Below are positions 44,233 to 53,288 of a stretch of DNA of 64,000 bases, piece by piece; within the stretch, counting starts at the first letter, position 1, and the number at the start of each line of letters is the position of its first letter. The position numbers and the translations under genes were made by a program. Source of the stretch: Bradyrhizobium barranii subsp. barranii (GTDB taxonomy: Bacteria; Pseudomonadota; Alphaproteobacteria; Rhizobiales; Xanthobacteraceae); NCBI RefSeq assembly GCF_017565645.3, contig NZ_CP086136.1, positions 7,733,501 to 7,797,500 of the forward strand, in the 5' to 3' direction. The notes under the pieces are model-generated. The model was not told the origin of the DNA and ran no database searches. It saw only the letters and a list, made by a program, of their open reading frames with translations.

Positions 44233-44727
44233 GATCCATTCCCGCCTGGCTTGCTTTCCTATGAACTTTTTTACTCACGTCCTATCAACGCGAACCAAGA
44301 CGCTGACCTTGGCAGACCGCAGCGACTAGCCGGCAGGACGCGAATGGAATTCGCTTGCCGTCGGTCGCCGGGAATGATTGGCGTTGTCACACTATCACCA
44401 GCAGAACGAAATGCGCAGGAAAATCAACGGCCATTGTCCCGCCGCTCATAGCGGTTTCGTTGCAGATTCGAGTCCTGCCGGGCCCGCCAATCACGTCAGT
44501 ATCTTACTTGGTCTTCGTTTCCCTCAGCGCGACTACCGCACCAGATACATGCACTTTTTGTTCAAGTTCGCGCATCGCAAATCCGCTTGATGGCGCTAGA
44601 CCGACCTGGATGATGGCGAATCTAATCGTCGCCCACTCATCGGTTAGAGATGCTCCGACAGATCCGCTGATTAAGAGACGGATGATTTGCTAGGAAAATC
44701 TACGCCTATTCCGATGCTGCCATGGCG
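44233..44727. other. Gene-poor stretch with a tRNA 3'-half
   Basis: About 500 bases without a supported protein gene. It holds the tRNA-like fragment listed at 44439-44488. Confidence 0.5.
44439..44488 (+). repeat. 3'-half fragment of a CAT-anticodon tRNA (possible attachment-site scar)
   Basis: The sequence contains CCGCTCATAGCGG, an anticodon stem-loop with CAT, followed by a T-arm (GCAGATTCGAGTCCTGC, one stem mismatch) and GGGCCCGCCA, an acceptor 3' strand with CCA. No matching 5' acceptor strand GGGCCCG or D-arm is present upstream, so it is not a whole tRNA. Such 3' halves are typical scars left by integrative elements. Confidence 0.5.
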
Positions 44728-45588
44728 TCACTCCTTCAAGCCGCTGGAGGCCACGCCGCGTACGAAATTTCGACGCATCAGCGAGAAGAACAGTGCGCTC
44801 GGAACCAGCGCCAGCGCCGCGGCCGCGCTGAGGCGACCGATGTCCACGGTGAAGCCGGTCTGAAACAAGGCGAGCCCAACCTCGAGCGTATAGGTTTCCT
44901 TGTTGGTCATGACCACGAGCGGCCACGCGAAGGCAGTCCAGGCCTGAAAGAACGCCAGCACGGCAAGAGCGCCCAACGGGCCGCGCATCAGCGGCAGCAC
45001 GATCCGCAGGAAGATCCAGAGCTCCCCCGCGCCATCCACCCGGGCAGCCTCCAGCAGCTCGTCAGGGATCGACGTCATCACATATTGCCACACCAGGAAG
45101 ATGCCGAAACTCATGATGAGATAGCCGACCAGGAGCCCGGGCCAGGTGTTCAACAGGCCGGCGGACTGGACGTTGAGATAGAGCGGGATCATGTAGACTT
45201 CGAAGGGAACGACCGCCGTCGCGATGATCACGCCGAAGATGACCGGGATCCCCGGTAGATCGAACTTGCCGAGCACATAACCTGCGATCGCCGATGTGGA
45301 GACGATGCTCGCGGTCGAGAGTGTCGCGAAGATCAGCGAGTTGCCGATCCAGCGAAACAGCGGCGTTTCGCGCAGGACGCTGACGATGTTCTCCAGCGTC
45401 GGCTGGTGCGGGATGACGGTCGGCGGCCACGCCAGCAGCTCCGGCGGCGTCTTGAACGCGTTGCTGATCAGGAAGACCAGCGGCAGGAGCATCATCAGGC
45501 TGACGACGCCAAGAACGGCGTCGATCACGAGGCCGACGGCACCGTTCTGACCAACGACGGACGGATGCTCGCGTTCGTGCTCGCTCAT
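44728..45588 (-). CDS. Carbohydrate ABC transporter permease (MalG-like)
   Basis: The 286-residue product has about six membrane segments and the EAA loop EAARVDGAGELWIFLRIVLP near residue 200, which contacts the ATPase. It forms a permease pair with the next gene (45585-46472), overlapping it by four bases. Context with nagA/nagB and a LacI regulator points to an amino-sugar or chitooligosaccharide substrate. No ATPase gene follows, so a shared ATPase elsewhere is needed. Confidence 0.93.
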   Translation of the reverse strand: MSEHEREHPSVVGQNGAVGLVIDAVLGVVSLMMLLPLVFLISNAFKTPPELLAWPPTVIPHQPTLENIVSVLRETPLFRWIGNSLIFATLSTASIVSTSAIAGYVLGKFDLPGIPVIFGVIIATAVVPFEVYMIPLYLNVQSAGLLNTWPGLLVGYLIMSFGIFLVWQYVMTSIPDELLEAARVDGAGELWIFLRIVLPLMRGPLGALAVLAFFQAWTAFAWPLVVMTNKETYTLEVGLALFQTGFTVDIGRLSAAAALALVPSALFFSLMRRNFVRGVASSGLKE

Positions 45589-46472
45589 GCGCGACTCCTG
45601 TCGCGGAACAGCCTGAACTGCGCGCTGGTCAAAATGAGGACGATGACGAGCAGTACGACGGCTTCGGCGGCAGCGTAGCCGACCCGGTAGTTACGAAAGC
45701 TGTTTTCAAGCATGTCGAGGACGAGGACTCGGACGAGACGCCCCGGCGCACCCTGGACATCCGATGCCGGCACGAAGGCCTGCGCATAGATGTTGTAGGA
45801 CGAGATCAGCGTGATGACCGACACGTACAGCATGACAGGCTTCAGCAGCGGCACGGCGATGTGGCGGAAGGCCTGAAACGACGAGGCGCCGTCGAGGCGC
45901 GCAGCCTCGTAGAGCGCCTCCGGGACGTTCTTCAGTCCGACCAGGAAGATCAAGACGGCATAGCCGATCGCCTGCCAGGAGCAGAGAACGATCAGGCACA
46001 CTAGCGACAGGACAGGGTCGAACAGCCACGACTGGGCCGGAATCCCGACAAGGCCGATCAGGGCATTGAGCGGTCCGAGCCGGGCGTCGAAGATCCACTT
46101 CCAGGCCATCGCCGCCGGAACCAGCGAGACGACGTGCGGCAGGAAGACCGAGGCCTCATAGACGCCGCTGCGCCGCAGCCCCTGCCGGGTGTTGATCAAG
46201 GCGGCGAGCACAAGCGCGACGGGGATGGTGATCGCTACGACGCTGAAGGCGATGATGGTGGTGTTGAAGATCGCTTCGAGAAACAGCGGGTCGCTCGCCA
46301 GCTCGACGAAGTTGGCGAAACCGACGAACGGCTTGCGCCGCGAGATGATATTCCACTGGAAGAGGCTGAGCCGCAGCGTCTCGATGATCGGATAGACGCG
46401 GATACAGCCATAGAGGCCGAGGACCGGAAGCAACGCCAGAACTGGAAACAGCCATTTCGGCGTGGTGCGCAT
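45585..46472 (-). CDS. Carbohydrate ABC transporter permease (MalF-like)
   Basis: The 295-residue product has about six membrane segments and an EAA loop YEAARLDGASSFQAFRHIAVP. It starts MRTTPKWLFPVLALLPVLGL and overlaps the MalG-like gene by four bases. It is transcribed after the binding-protein gene, with 65 bases and a 7-bp hairpin between. Confidence 0.93.
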   Translation of the reverse strand: MRTTPKWLFPVLALLPVLGLYGCIRVYPIIETLRLSLFQWNIISRRKPFVGFANFVELASDPLFLEAIFNTTIIAFSVVAITIPVALVLAALINTRQGLRRSGVYEASVFLPHVVSLVPAAMAWKWIFDARLGPLNALIGLVGIPAQSWLFDPVLSLVCLIVLCSWQAIGYAVLIFLVGLKNVPEALYEAARLDGASSFQAFRHIAVPLLKPVMLYVSVITLISSYNIYAQAFVPASDVQGAPGRLVRVLVLDMLENSFRNYRVGYAAAEAVVLLVIVLILTSAQFRLFRDRSRA

Positions 46473-46486
46473 GTATCCTCCGGCAA

Positions 46487-46507
46487 GCGCCGGTCAGCCG
46501 CCGGCGC
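46487..46507. other. Hairpin between binding-protein and permease genes
   Basis: GCGCCGG / CCGGCGC, a 7-bp stem with a 7-base loop. Structures here often protect the upstream mRNA and let the binding protein be made in excess. Confidence 0.45.
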
Positions 46508-46537
46508 CTGGATTGAGTGGGTCCCTGTCGATGGAGT

Positions 46538-47890
46538 CTAGGGTTTGGCCAGCAGGTCTTCCCGGGCCAGGATCTTGTCGCTCTCCTCAGCCGCGGCCTT
46601 CAGGAAAGCATCGATCGCGGCGTCGTTGCCGGCCAGCGATTTGTCGGTGAACGCCTTCTCCAGCCGCGCCGCGAGCCGGGTGAGGATTTCGCTGGCAGGG
46701 CTGATCGCCGGGACCGTGAAGAAGACGTGGCCGGGCGGCGTGTTGACGAAGGCGTCGAGCTGCGGGATTTTCTTGAGCACGGCGGAGTAGTCGAGGCCTT
46801 TGCGGTTCGGGACCCAGGCCGTGTTCTCGAGCAGCCAGAGCAGATTTTCCGGCTCGTTGGCCTTTTGCACGAAATCCCAGGCGATCTGGCTCTTGAGTCC
46901 CTTGTTCGGCACGTAGAGATCGACCGAGACCATCAGCGTGCCCTTGGGCAGTGGAGCCGTGGCGTATTTGAGATTGGGCGCCTTCTTGGCGACGTCGCCG
47001 ATCACCCAGGATTCCCGGATGAACATCCCGGTCTGGCCGAGCTCGAAGGCCTCCGCATCCGCCTTCATCTCGGGCGTCACGGTACGGTAGACCACGACGT
47101 TGTCGAGATACTGCTTGAGTGCGGCGCGGCCGGCTGCGTTCGCATAGGCGGCGCGCCATTTTCCGCCCTTCTCCTCGAGCAGCGTCCCGCCGTGATTATA
47201 GAGAATGGTCCAGTACTTCTCCGCGATGCCCGAGCCGCCGCCGCTGAGACGCAAGCTCCATCCGCTCACCGTCGGCACGCCGGAGGCATCGCGCTGCGCG
47301 AGCTTCTGCGCATAAGCGGTGTAGTCGGCCATGGTCTTGGGCGGACCGTCGAGGCCAGCCTTGGCGAACATCTCGGTGTTGTAGAACAGCGCGCCCTGCC
47401 CCTGGAACAACGGCACACCGAAGATCTTGCCCTCGTACATGGCGGTCTTCACGCGCGTCATGTCGTAATTGGCTTTGACGAAATCGACGATCGACGCCGG
47501 CGGCTCCGGAATGAGGCCGGCCTCGAGATACCGTGCCGCCTCGACCTCCATCTCGATGACGTCCCCGGCCGCGCCGGATGGAAGCGACAGTGCCAGCCGC
47601 TACTCGTGCTCGCGGAGCGCAATGGCCTCGACGCTGATTTCGAGATCCGGGTATTTGCTCTTCAGCTGGTCGCCGACGCGCTTGTAGAACGGGGCCAGAT
47701 CAGGCCACCCGCTCCAGATGGTCAGCTTCTCCGCCGAAGCAGGAGACGCAAACGCCGGCACGGCGACAGCGAGCGCCAGCGACAGCGCGGCCGACATCCA
47801 TGACCGACGCCCCGAATTCGCCGGGCGAATGCTGTCCTCGGAACACGCGATGTAGCCGAACCTGCCGACGGGTCTCATCATGAGGGTCAT
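46538..47890 (-). pseudogene. Sugar ABC transporter substrate-binding protein interrupted by an in-frame amber stop
   Basis: Two ORFs in the same frame (47600-47890 and 46538-47551) together make a full extracellular binding protein. The N-terminal part has a signal region (AALSLALAVAVPAFASPASA) and LTIWSGWPDLAPFYKRV. The C-terminal part continues the fold with EMEVEAARYLEAGLIPEP and LFQGQGALFYNTEMF. The single break is TAG at 47602-47600 between REHE and RLALSL; a C-to-T change from CAG (Gln) would explain it. The rest of the frame has no other lesion, so the change is recent, a sequencing error, or suppressed. It is the first gene of the transporter operon, behind a LacI-type operator. Confidence 0.8.
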
Positions 47891-47932
47891 TCTCGCAATA
47901 CAGAATGGGACAAATCCTGCGAAAAAGCTCGC

Positions 47933-47948
47933 ATGCAACCGGTTGCGT
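47933..47948. promoter_or_regulatory. LacI-type operator upstream of the transporter operon
   Basis: ATGCAACCGGTTGCGT matches the LacI/GalR-family consensus palindrome at 15 of 16 bases when compared with the site at 49101-49116. It sits about 43 bases before the binding-protein start, between that gene and the lacI-type gene. Confidence 0.8.
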
Positions 47949-47994
47949 GTCAATTGCGGTCCGTTGCCGCTTTCGAAGGCCATTGACTAAATCG

Positions 47995-49053
47995 TCAGCG
48001 GCCTCGCCGCTTCAGAGGGGCCGGCCCGGTCGAGGCGCGAATGACGAGATGGGAATTCAGCTTGTGGCGGATCTCGCCCGACACGCCGCCATTCATCTGG
48101 CTCAGCAGCAGACCGACCGCGACATCGCCGGCATCGGCGCAGCGCGCCGACACGGTGGTGAGCGGCGGATAGGTGGTTTCGCCGAGGACGTCGTCGCAGC
48201 CGACGACACTGAACGATTTGGGCACCTCGACCTCGAGCGCAGCCAACCCTGCCATCAGGCCTTGAGCGACAAGGTCGTCGAACGCGATCGCCGCGGTCAC
48301 GCCGCTGGCGACGATCTGGGTGGCCGCCAGCCGGCCGGTGTCGTAGGAGGGTGGACGCGCGGGCACGGCGATCACCTTGAGCCCGCGCTTCTCCGCCTCG
48401 CGCCGGACGGCGTTGCGCCGTTGCTGGTTCGACCACGACGTCGTGGGGCCGCTGACATAGGCGATGTGCCGGTGCCCCAGCTCGGCCAGATGCGCGATCG
48501 CAGCCGCCACGCCCGGCGCGGTGTCGATCAGGACCCGCGTAATGCCTTCGATATCGCGATTGATGAGCACCAGCGGCCGGCGCGTCGCATGACGGCGGAT
48601 ACGCTCTTCGTCCAGGCGCGACGAGGCGAGGACAAGCCCCTCCACCTGGCCGATGAAGCGGCCGACCAGCAGCTCCTCACGCGCGGGATCCTCGTCCGAA
48701 TTGCCGAGGAAGACGCACAGCCCGGCCTGGTCGGCGCGCAGTTGCGCCGCCCTGATCAGCGGCGGAAAGAACGGGTTCGCGACATCCGAGACGATGAGCG
48801 CGACGTTGCCGTGGCGTCCGGTCGAAAGCGCACGCGCGACCTGGTTCGGCACATAACCGAGCTTGCCCGCGACTTCCTTGACGCGCCGGACGGTCTCCTC
48901 GGTCAGCATCTCCGGCCGCGAGAAGGCGCGCGATACGGTGGCACGCGAAACCCCGGAGGCCTTCGCGACCTGACTGATCGTCGGCACGACCGATGGACGT
49001 CCCTCCCCGCCGCTATCGGAATCGCGCTTCACAGCAGGCCGCCTCCTCTGCAT
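47995..49053 (-). CDS. LacI-family transcriptional regulator of the amino-sugar cluster
   Basis: The 352-residue product has a LacI helix-turn-helix TISQVAKASGVSRATVSRAF (about 25-45) with the hinge helix VPNQVARAL, then a periplasmic-binding-protein-like sugar-sensing domain (VALIVSDVANPFFPPLI, ending RASTGPAPLKRRGR). The ORF extends to 49194, but that extension overlaps the operator at 49101-49116; I chose MQRRRPA at 49053, behind a GAGG ribosome-binding site. It probably represses the transporter and nag genes through the two operators, released by a GlcNAc-derived sugar phosphate, by analogy. Confidence 0.88.
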   Translation of the reverse strand: MQRRRPAVKRDSDSGGEGRPSVVPTISQVAKASGVSRATVSRAFSRPEMLTEETVRRVKEVAGKLGYVPNQVARALSTGRHGNVALIVSDVANPFFPPLIRAAQLRADQAGLCVFLGNSDEDPAREELLVGRFIGQVEGLVLASSRLDEERIRRHATRRPLVLINRDIEGITRVLIDTAPGVAAAIAHLAELGHRHIAYVSGPTTSWSNQQRRNAVRREAEKRGLKVIAVPARPPSYDTGRLAATQIVASGVTAAIAFDDLVAQGLMAGLAALEVEVPKSFSVVGCDDVLGETTYPPLTTVSARCADAGDVAVGLLLSQMNGGVSGEIRHKLNSHLVIRASTGPAPLKRRGR

Positions 49054-49100
49054 CGCCTCACCTAGACATGCCCCGGCCCGGCCCGGGGCGCAAGCTTGAC

Positions 49101-49116
49101 ATGCAACCGGTTGCAT
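49101..49116. promoter_or_regulatory. LacI-type operator between the regulator and nagB
   Basis: ATGCAACCGGTTGCAT is a perfect 16-bp palindrome, the classic LacI/GalR site. It lies in the 110-base divergent region between the regulator gene and nagB, so it may control both. Confidence 0.88.
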
Positions 49117-49163
49117 CACATTCTCTCCGCGCGAGGGTAAAGTGCAGGCCCGGCAGACCATGG

Positions 49164-49943
49164 ATGAGCATGACGGCTTCGGTGACTCCCTCAATCGCGA
49201 CGTTTAAAACGCGGGATGCGATGGGCCGGGCGGCCGCCGCGGACGTCGCTGCTGCGCTCCGAGACCACCTCGGACGGCAGAGCAACGTGCGGATGATCTT
49301 CGCGGCGGCACCGAGCCAGGCGGAGATGCTGGATGCCCTTGCTCGCGAGCGCGATATCGACTGGCGGCGCGTCACAGCCTTCCACATGGACGAATATCTC
49401 GGACTTCCCGCGGATGCGCCGGAGCGCTTCGGGGCTTGGCTGACGCGTCACTTGTTCTCGCGCATCGCTTTCGGCGCGGTTCACCTGATCGGGCAGGAGC
49501 CGGATCCGGAGCGGGTAGCAGCACGCTATGCGGCCCTTCTCGGCGAAGCCCCGATCGACATCATCTGCCTCGGAATCGGCGTGAACGGTCACCTCGCCTT
49601 CAATGACCCGCCGGTCGCCGATCTGCACGACACCAAGTCGGTCAAGATCGTCGAGCTCGACGCGGTGTGCCGGCAGCAGCAGGTTGACGATGAGTGCTTC
49701 CCGACGCTCGGGGATGTTCCGACACATGCGATCACGCTGACGATTCCCCGGCTCCTGGATGCCGACCGGCTGTTTTGCGTCGTGCCCGGCGCGTCCAAAC
49801 GCGCCGCCGTCGAGCGATCGCTATACGGTCCGATCGGGACCGAGTGCCCGGCGAGCGCGCTCCGCACGCACCCACGTTGCGTGCTGTATCTCGACCAGGA
49901 TTCCACGCCGCCGCAGCTCTCACTGACACCGGTACGCGCATGA
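49164..49943 (+). CDS. nagB: Glucosamine-6-phosphate deaminase (NagB family)
   Basis: The enzyme converts glucosamine-6-phosphate to fructose-6-phosphate and ammonia. The 259-residue product has family blocks VTAFHMDEYLGLP, ICLGIGVNGHLAFNDPP (the GxGxxGHxAFNxP signature) and AITLTIPRLLDADRLFCVVPG. The start is MSMTASV at 49164 or the second ATG at 49170; an out-of-frame ATG lies just upstream. It overlaps nagA by four bases (ATGA). Confidence 0.92.
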   Translation: MSMTASVTPSIATFKTRDAMGRAAAADVAAALRDHLGRQSNVRMIFAAAPSQAEMLDALARERDIDWRRVTAFHMDEYLGLPADAPERFGAWLTRHLFSRIAFGAVHLIGQEPDPERVAARYAALLGEAPIDIICLGIGVNGHLAFNDPPVADLHDTKSVKIVELDAVCRQQQVDDECFPTLGDVPTHAITLTIPRLLDADRLFCVVPGASKRAAVERSLYGPIGTECPASALRTHPRCVLYLDQDSTPPQLSLTPVRA

Positions 49944-51088
49944 CAGATCCGGCAACGCGCGTTTCGGGCCGCGATCCGGAGACCGGACAGAATCGCACCA
50001 TCGTCATTCAGGACGGCCGGATCACGGACATCGCTCCCGGCGGTGACGATGACGGGCTGTGGCTGTCGCTCGGCCTGTTCGATCTGCAATTGAACGGCTT
50101 TGCGGGCTACGATCTCAATGGCCGCCCTGATCTCCGGACGGTCCGCGATCTCGTCACGGCCGTCCACAACAGCGGGGTGTCGCGTTTTGCCCCTACGCTC
50201 ATCACGGCATCGCATAATGCGATTATCGATGCATTGCGCGCCGTTGCACAGGCGCGTGACAGCGATCCGTTTCTCAAGCATGCAATGCCCTTCGTGCATG
50301 TCGAAGGCCCGCACATCGCGCCAGAAGATGGTCCGCGCGGTGCGCATCCGGCCGAACATGTCAGGCCGCCGAGCCTCGACGAGTTCGACGCGTGGCAGGC
50401 GGCCTGCGGAAACCTCGTCGGCCTCGTGACGTTGTCGCCGCATTGGCCGGAAACGGACGCCTATGTGCGCGGCCTTCATGCGCGCGGCGTCCGTGTTGCC
50501 CTCGGCCATACAAACGCCGCACCGGATCAGATCTCCGCCGCCGTCGCGGCGGGCGCAATATTGTCGACGCATCTTGGCAACGGCATCGCCGCCACGCTGC
50601 CGCGACATCCCAACCCGATCTGGTCGCAACTGGCCGAGGACGGGCTGTGGGCGAGCTTCATCGCCGATGGCCATCACCTTCCCCGCGAGACCTTCAAGGC
50701 CATGCTGCGCGCAAAGGGGCTGGAGCGAGCGATCCTGGTGTCGGATGCCGCCGCGCTCGCGGGTTGCACACCCGGAATCTACGACGCGCCGATCGGCGGC
50801 AAGGTCGAGTTGAAGGCGAACGGCCGGCTGGAAGTCGTCGGCACATCCTTTCTGGCGGGCGCAGCCGTCAGCCTCGTGTTCGGAGTAGCCACGGCAAGAC
50901 GCATGGCCGGATTGACCCTGGCAGAGGCGCTGAGGCTCGCAACGGTCAATCCGCGTATCCCGTTCAACCTTCCTGCGCTGACGGTGGGTGCGCCGGCCGA
51001 TCTGCTGCGCTTCCATCTCGGCAAGGATGAATCTCTCGTGCCCGAGACGGTCTATGTCGCGGGCCGTCCTTATCGCTGCAACTCTTGA
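49940..51088 (+). CDS. nagA: N-acetylglucosamine-6-phosphate deacetylase
   Basis: NagA removes acetate from GlcNAc-6-phosphate, one step before NagB. The product (382 aa) has the amidohydrolase pattern LGLFDLQLNGFAGYDLN, FVHVEGPHIAPEDGPRGAHP (Glu ligand), GHTNAAPDQ (His ligand) and LVSDAAALAGC (catalytic Asp), and closes with NPRIPFNLPALTVGAPADLL. The longer ORF back to 49694 lies inside nagB; ATG 49940 gives the ATGA overlap. Together with nagB it forms the core of amino-sugar use. Confidence 0.94.
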   Translation: MTDPATRVSGRDPETGQNRTIVIQDGRITDIAPGGDDDGLWLSLGLFDLQLNGFAGYDLNGRPDLRTVRDLVTAVHNSGVSRFAPTLITASHNAIIDALRAVAQARDSDPFLKHAMPFVHVEGPHIAPEDGPRGAHPAEHVRPPSLDEFDAWQAACGNLVGLVTLSPHWPETDAYVRGLHARGVRVALGHTNAAPDQISAAVAAGAILSTHLGNGIAATLPRHPNPIWSQLAEDGLWASFIADGHHLPRETFKAMLRAKGLERAILVSDAAALAGCTPGIYDAPIGGKVELKANGRLEVVGTSFLAGAAVSLVFGVATARRMAGLTLAEALRLATVNPRIPFNLPALTVGAPADLLRFHLGKDESLVPETVYVAGRPYRCNS

Positions 51089-51098
51089 GGACTGAGAC

Positions 51099-52145
51099 AT
51101 GAACCGGCTTCGCATCGGGTTGATCGGTCCGGGAGCGATCGGCGAAACACACGCGCGGGCAATACGGGCGCTCGACGATACCGTCTTGTCCGCGATCGCC
51201 GGCGGCACGCCTGAGCAGATTGCTGCGTGCATGAATGGCGAGGACGTTCCGGCATTCGCGACCACCGAGGCGATGCTCGCGAATGCCGGGATCGACGCGG
51301 TCGTGGTCTGCACCCCGAGCGGCGCACATCATGACGTCGCGCTTGCTGCGATCGAGGCGGGGCGGCACGTGCTGGTCGAAAAGCCACTCTGCGTCGATCC
51401 GATTGAGGCTGCGTCCCTGGTCCGCGCCGCCGAGCGCTCGCAGCTGACCTGTGGCGTGGTTTCGCAGCGCCGTCTCGAACCGCAGCACCAGGCGATCAAG
51501 ACCCTGCTCGACACTGGCCGGCTCGGACAGCCGCGCCTGATCGAGGCGGCGATCCATTGGTACCGCTCCGACGCCTACTACGCGGAGAAGCCGTGGCGCA
51601 GCGAAGCCGAGCATGGCGGCGGCTCGCTGTTCAATCAGGGCGTTCACAATCTCGACCTGATGCTCTGGCTATTCGGATCCGTCGACAGTGTTCAGGGCAA
51701 GACGGCGACGCTCGGACACACGCACGCCGCCGAGGACACGACGGCGGCGCTGCTCTCCTTCGCGTCCGGCACGTTAGGTGTGATCGTGACGAGCACGGCG
51801 CTGCCTCCAGGACGGCCGGCCATGCTTCGATTGTTCACGGACCGCGGCAGTTGCGAGCTCGCAAACGACAGCATCGTGCGCTGGGATTTTGCTGATGTTG
51901 CCGAGCCGCCAAGTGCGGCCGGGGTTGGCAGTGCCGCCAGCGATCCCAAGGCCATCGGGATCGGCGGACATATCGCGCAATGGTGCGACTTCGTTCAATC
52001 CGTCCGGGAGCGACGGCCGCCTGCGAGCACGTTCAGGGATGGATTCGAGGCTGCGAGACTGGTTGACGCCATCTATCGCTCGGCTTCCGAAGGTCGCGCC
52101 GTCAGCCCCAATGAGATCGCAGCGGAGGCCATTCATGCCAGCTAG
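51099..52145 (+). CDS. Gfo/Idh/MocA-family NAD(P)-dependent oxidoreductase 1
   Basis: The 348-residue product has the Rossmann start RIGLIGPGAIGETHARAI, then VVVCTPSGAHHDVALAAIEA and the EKPL motif VEKPLCVD (about 95), the family's catalytic Lys region. ATG 51099 follows GAGGACTGAG. It is 10 bases after nagA, so it belongs to the same operon. Such enzymes oxidise sugar hydroxyls; a role on an amino-sugar derivative is inferred. Confidence 0.9.
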   Translation: MNRLRIGLIGPGAIGETHARAIRALDDTVLSAIAGGTPEQIAACMNGEDVPAFATTEAMLANAGIDAVVVCTPSGAHHDVALAAIEAGRHVLVEKPLCVDPIEAASLVRAAERSQLTCGVVSQRRLEPQHQAIKTLLDTGRLGQPRLIEAAIHWYRSDAYYAEKPWRSEAEHGGGSLFNQGVHNLDLMLWLFGSVDSVQGKTATLGHTHAAEDTTAALLSFASGTLGVIVTSTALPPGRPAMLRLFTDRGSCELANDSIVRWDFADVAEPPSAAGVGSAASDPKAIGIGGHIAQWCDFVQSVRERRPPASTFRDGFEAARLVDAIYRSASEGRAVSPNEIAAEAIHAS

Positions 52146-53142
52146 CTCCGAGATGCTCGACATCGCCATCATCGGCGCAGCCCACCCGCATGTCGAATAC
52201 GTGCTTTCAGAGATCGCGAACCGCTCCGATGTCAGGGTCGTGGCCGTCGCCGACCATGACCCAGCGCGGCGCACTGAACTCGAACGACGTACGAAGTCGC
52301 CCGGCTACGCCGACCCGAATGCGCTTCTGGATGCGCATCGGGTTCGGGCCGCAGCAGTCTTCACCGAATTCGGTCTTCGCGCTCCAATCGTCGTCGAACT
52401 TTTACGCCGCTGCATCTTCGCGATCGTCGACAAGCCCATGGCTGTGACCCTGGCCCAGCTTGCGCTTATCGAGGAGACGCTCGCCGGGCGCAATTTGCTC
52501 ACTCTTCTGCTCGAGAAGCGGTTTTATCCGGTCACGCTCGCACTCCGATCCGTGATCGACAGCGGCCAACTTGGAGACATTGTATCCATCACTGCAACCG
52601 GGCCGCACAAGCTGGTCCCAAGCCGACGTCCAGCGTGGATGTTCGAACCATCAACTTATGGCGGCATCCTCGCTGACCTCACGGTCCACGATATTGATCT
52701 GGCCCTTTGGTTGACGGGATACACCAGCGGCACGATCAGCGGCTGGATTTCGTCGACCCCGGCTGCCGGCACGACGAACTTTCCCGCGCTGGGGCGTGCT
52801 ATTCTCGCCTGCGATGGCGGACCGGAATTCGCGATCGAAGTTGACTGGATCCAGCCCGAAGCATCGCCACGGCACGGCGACTATGCCATGCGGATCTCCG
52901 GGACAAAGGGTCGTGCTGACGTTCTGTTCGCGGAAAATCGACTGCTCGTCGAGACGGCGACGAGACCCCGGCGCGAAATCGACCTGCCCGTGGGCGCCTC
53001 GCCCGCCAGCTTCGTCTTTGATCATCTCGCCCGCGGCGAGACCTTGCAGATTGCGGCAAACGAGGCCCTGCGCGCCACGCGTATCGCAATACTTGCTCAG
53101 GAGAGCGCGGCCAACGGCGGAAAACCCATGCGATGGAGTTAA
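52135..53142 (+). CDS. Gfo/Idh/MocA-family oxidoreductase 2
   Basis: The 335-residue product begins MPASSEMLDIAIIGAAHPH and has the DKPM motif (about residue 98, IVDKPMAVTLAQL) in place of EKP. The GxGxxH-type start is IIGAAHPHVEY. A GGAGG ribosome-binding site seven bases before ATG 52135 supports an 11-base overlap with the previous gene; the ORF back to 51889 is rejected. It closes the nag operon; an IS21 element follows. Confidence 0.88.
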   Translation: MPASSEMLDIAIIGAAHPHVEYVLSEIANRSDVRVVAVADHDPARRTELERRTKSPGYADPNALLDAHRVRAAAVFTEFGLRAPIVVELLRRCIFAIVDKPMAVTLAQLALIEETLAGRNLLTLLLEKRFYPVTLALRSVIDSGQLGDIVSITATGPHKLVPSRRPAWMFEPSTYGGILADLTVHDIDLALWLTGYTSGTISGWISSTPAAGTTNFPALGRAILACDGGPEFAIEVDWIQPEASPRHGDYAMRISGTKGRADVLFAENRLLVETATRPRREIDLPVGASPASFVFDHLARGETLQIAANEALRATRIAILAQESAANGGKPMRWS

Positions 53143-53288
53143 CCAATGGCGAGCTGCTGCTCGCAGTGTTCGATGAGACTGGCGAGACCTTATTTGTGTT
53201 TCGGCATGGAATAAGGACCCCGTATTCGGGGTAATCGGCATCCAATCGGGACCCCGGGACAAGGGTCCACAGTGGCTTCCATCAAGTC

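Noticed and set aside
44233..44300. TPP riboswitch upstream of tenA
   Set aside because: The conserved CUGAGA and ACCUGAUCUGG blocks are not present.
44722..45258. Plus-strand frame over the MalG-like permease
   Set aside because: Antisense shadow with high Gln/Arg/His content and no known domain.
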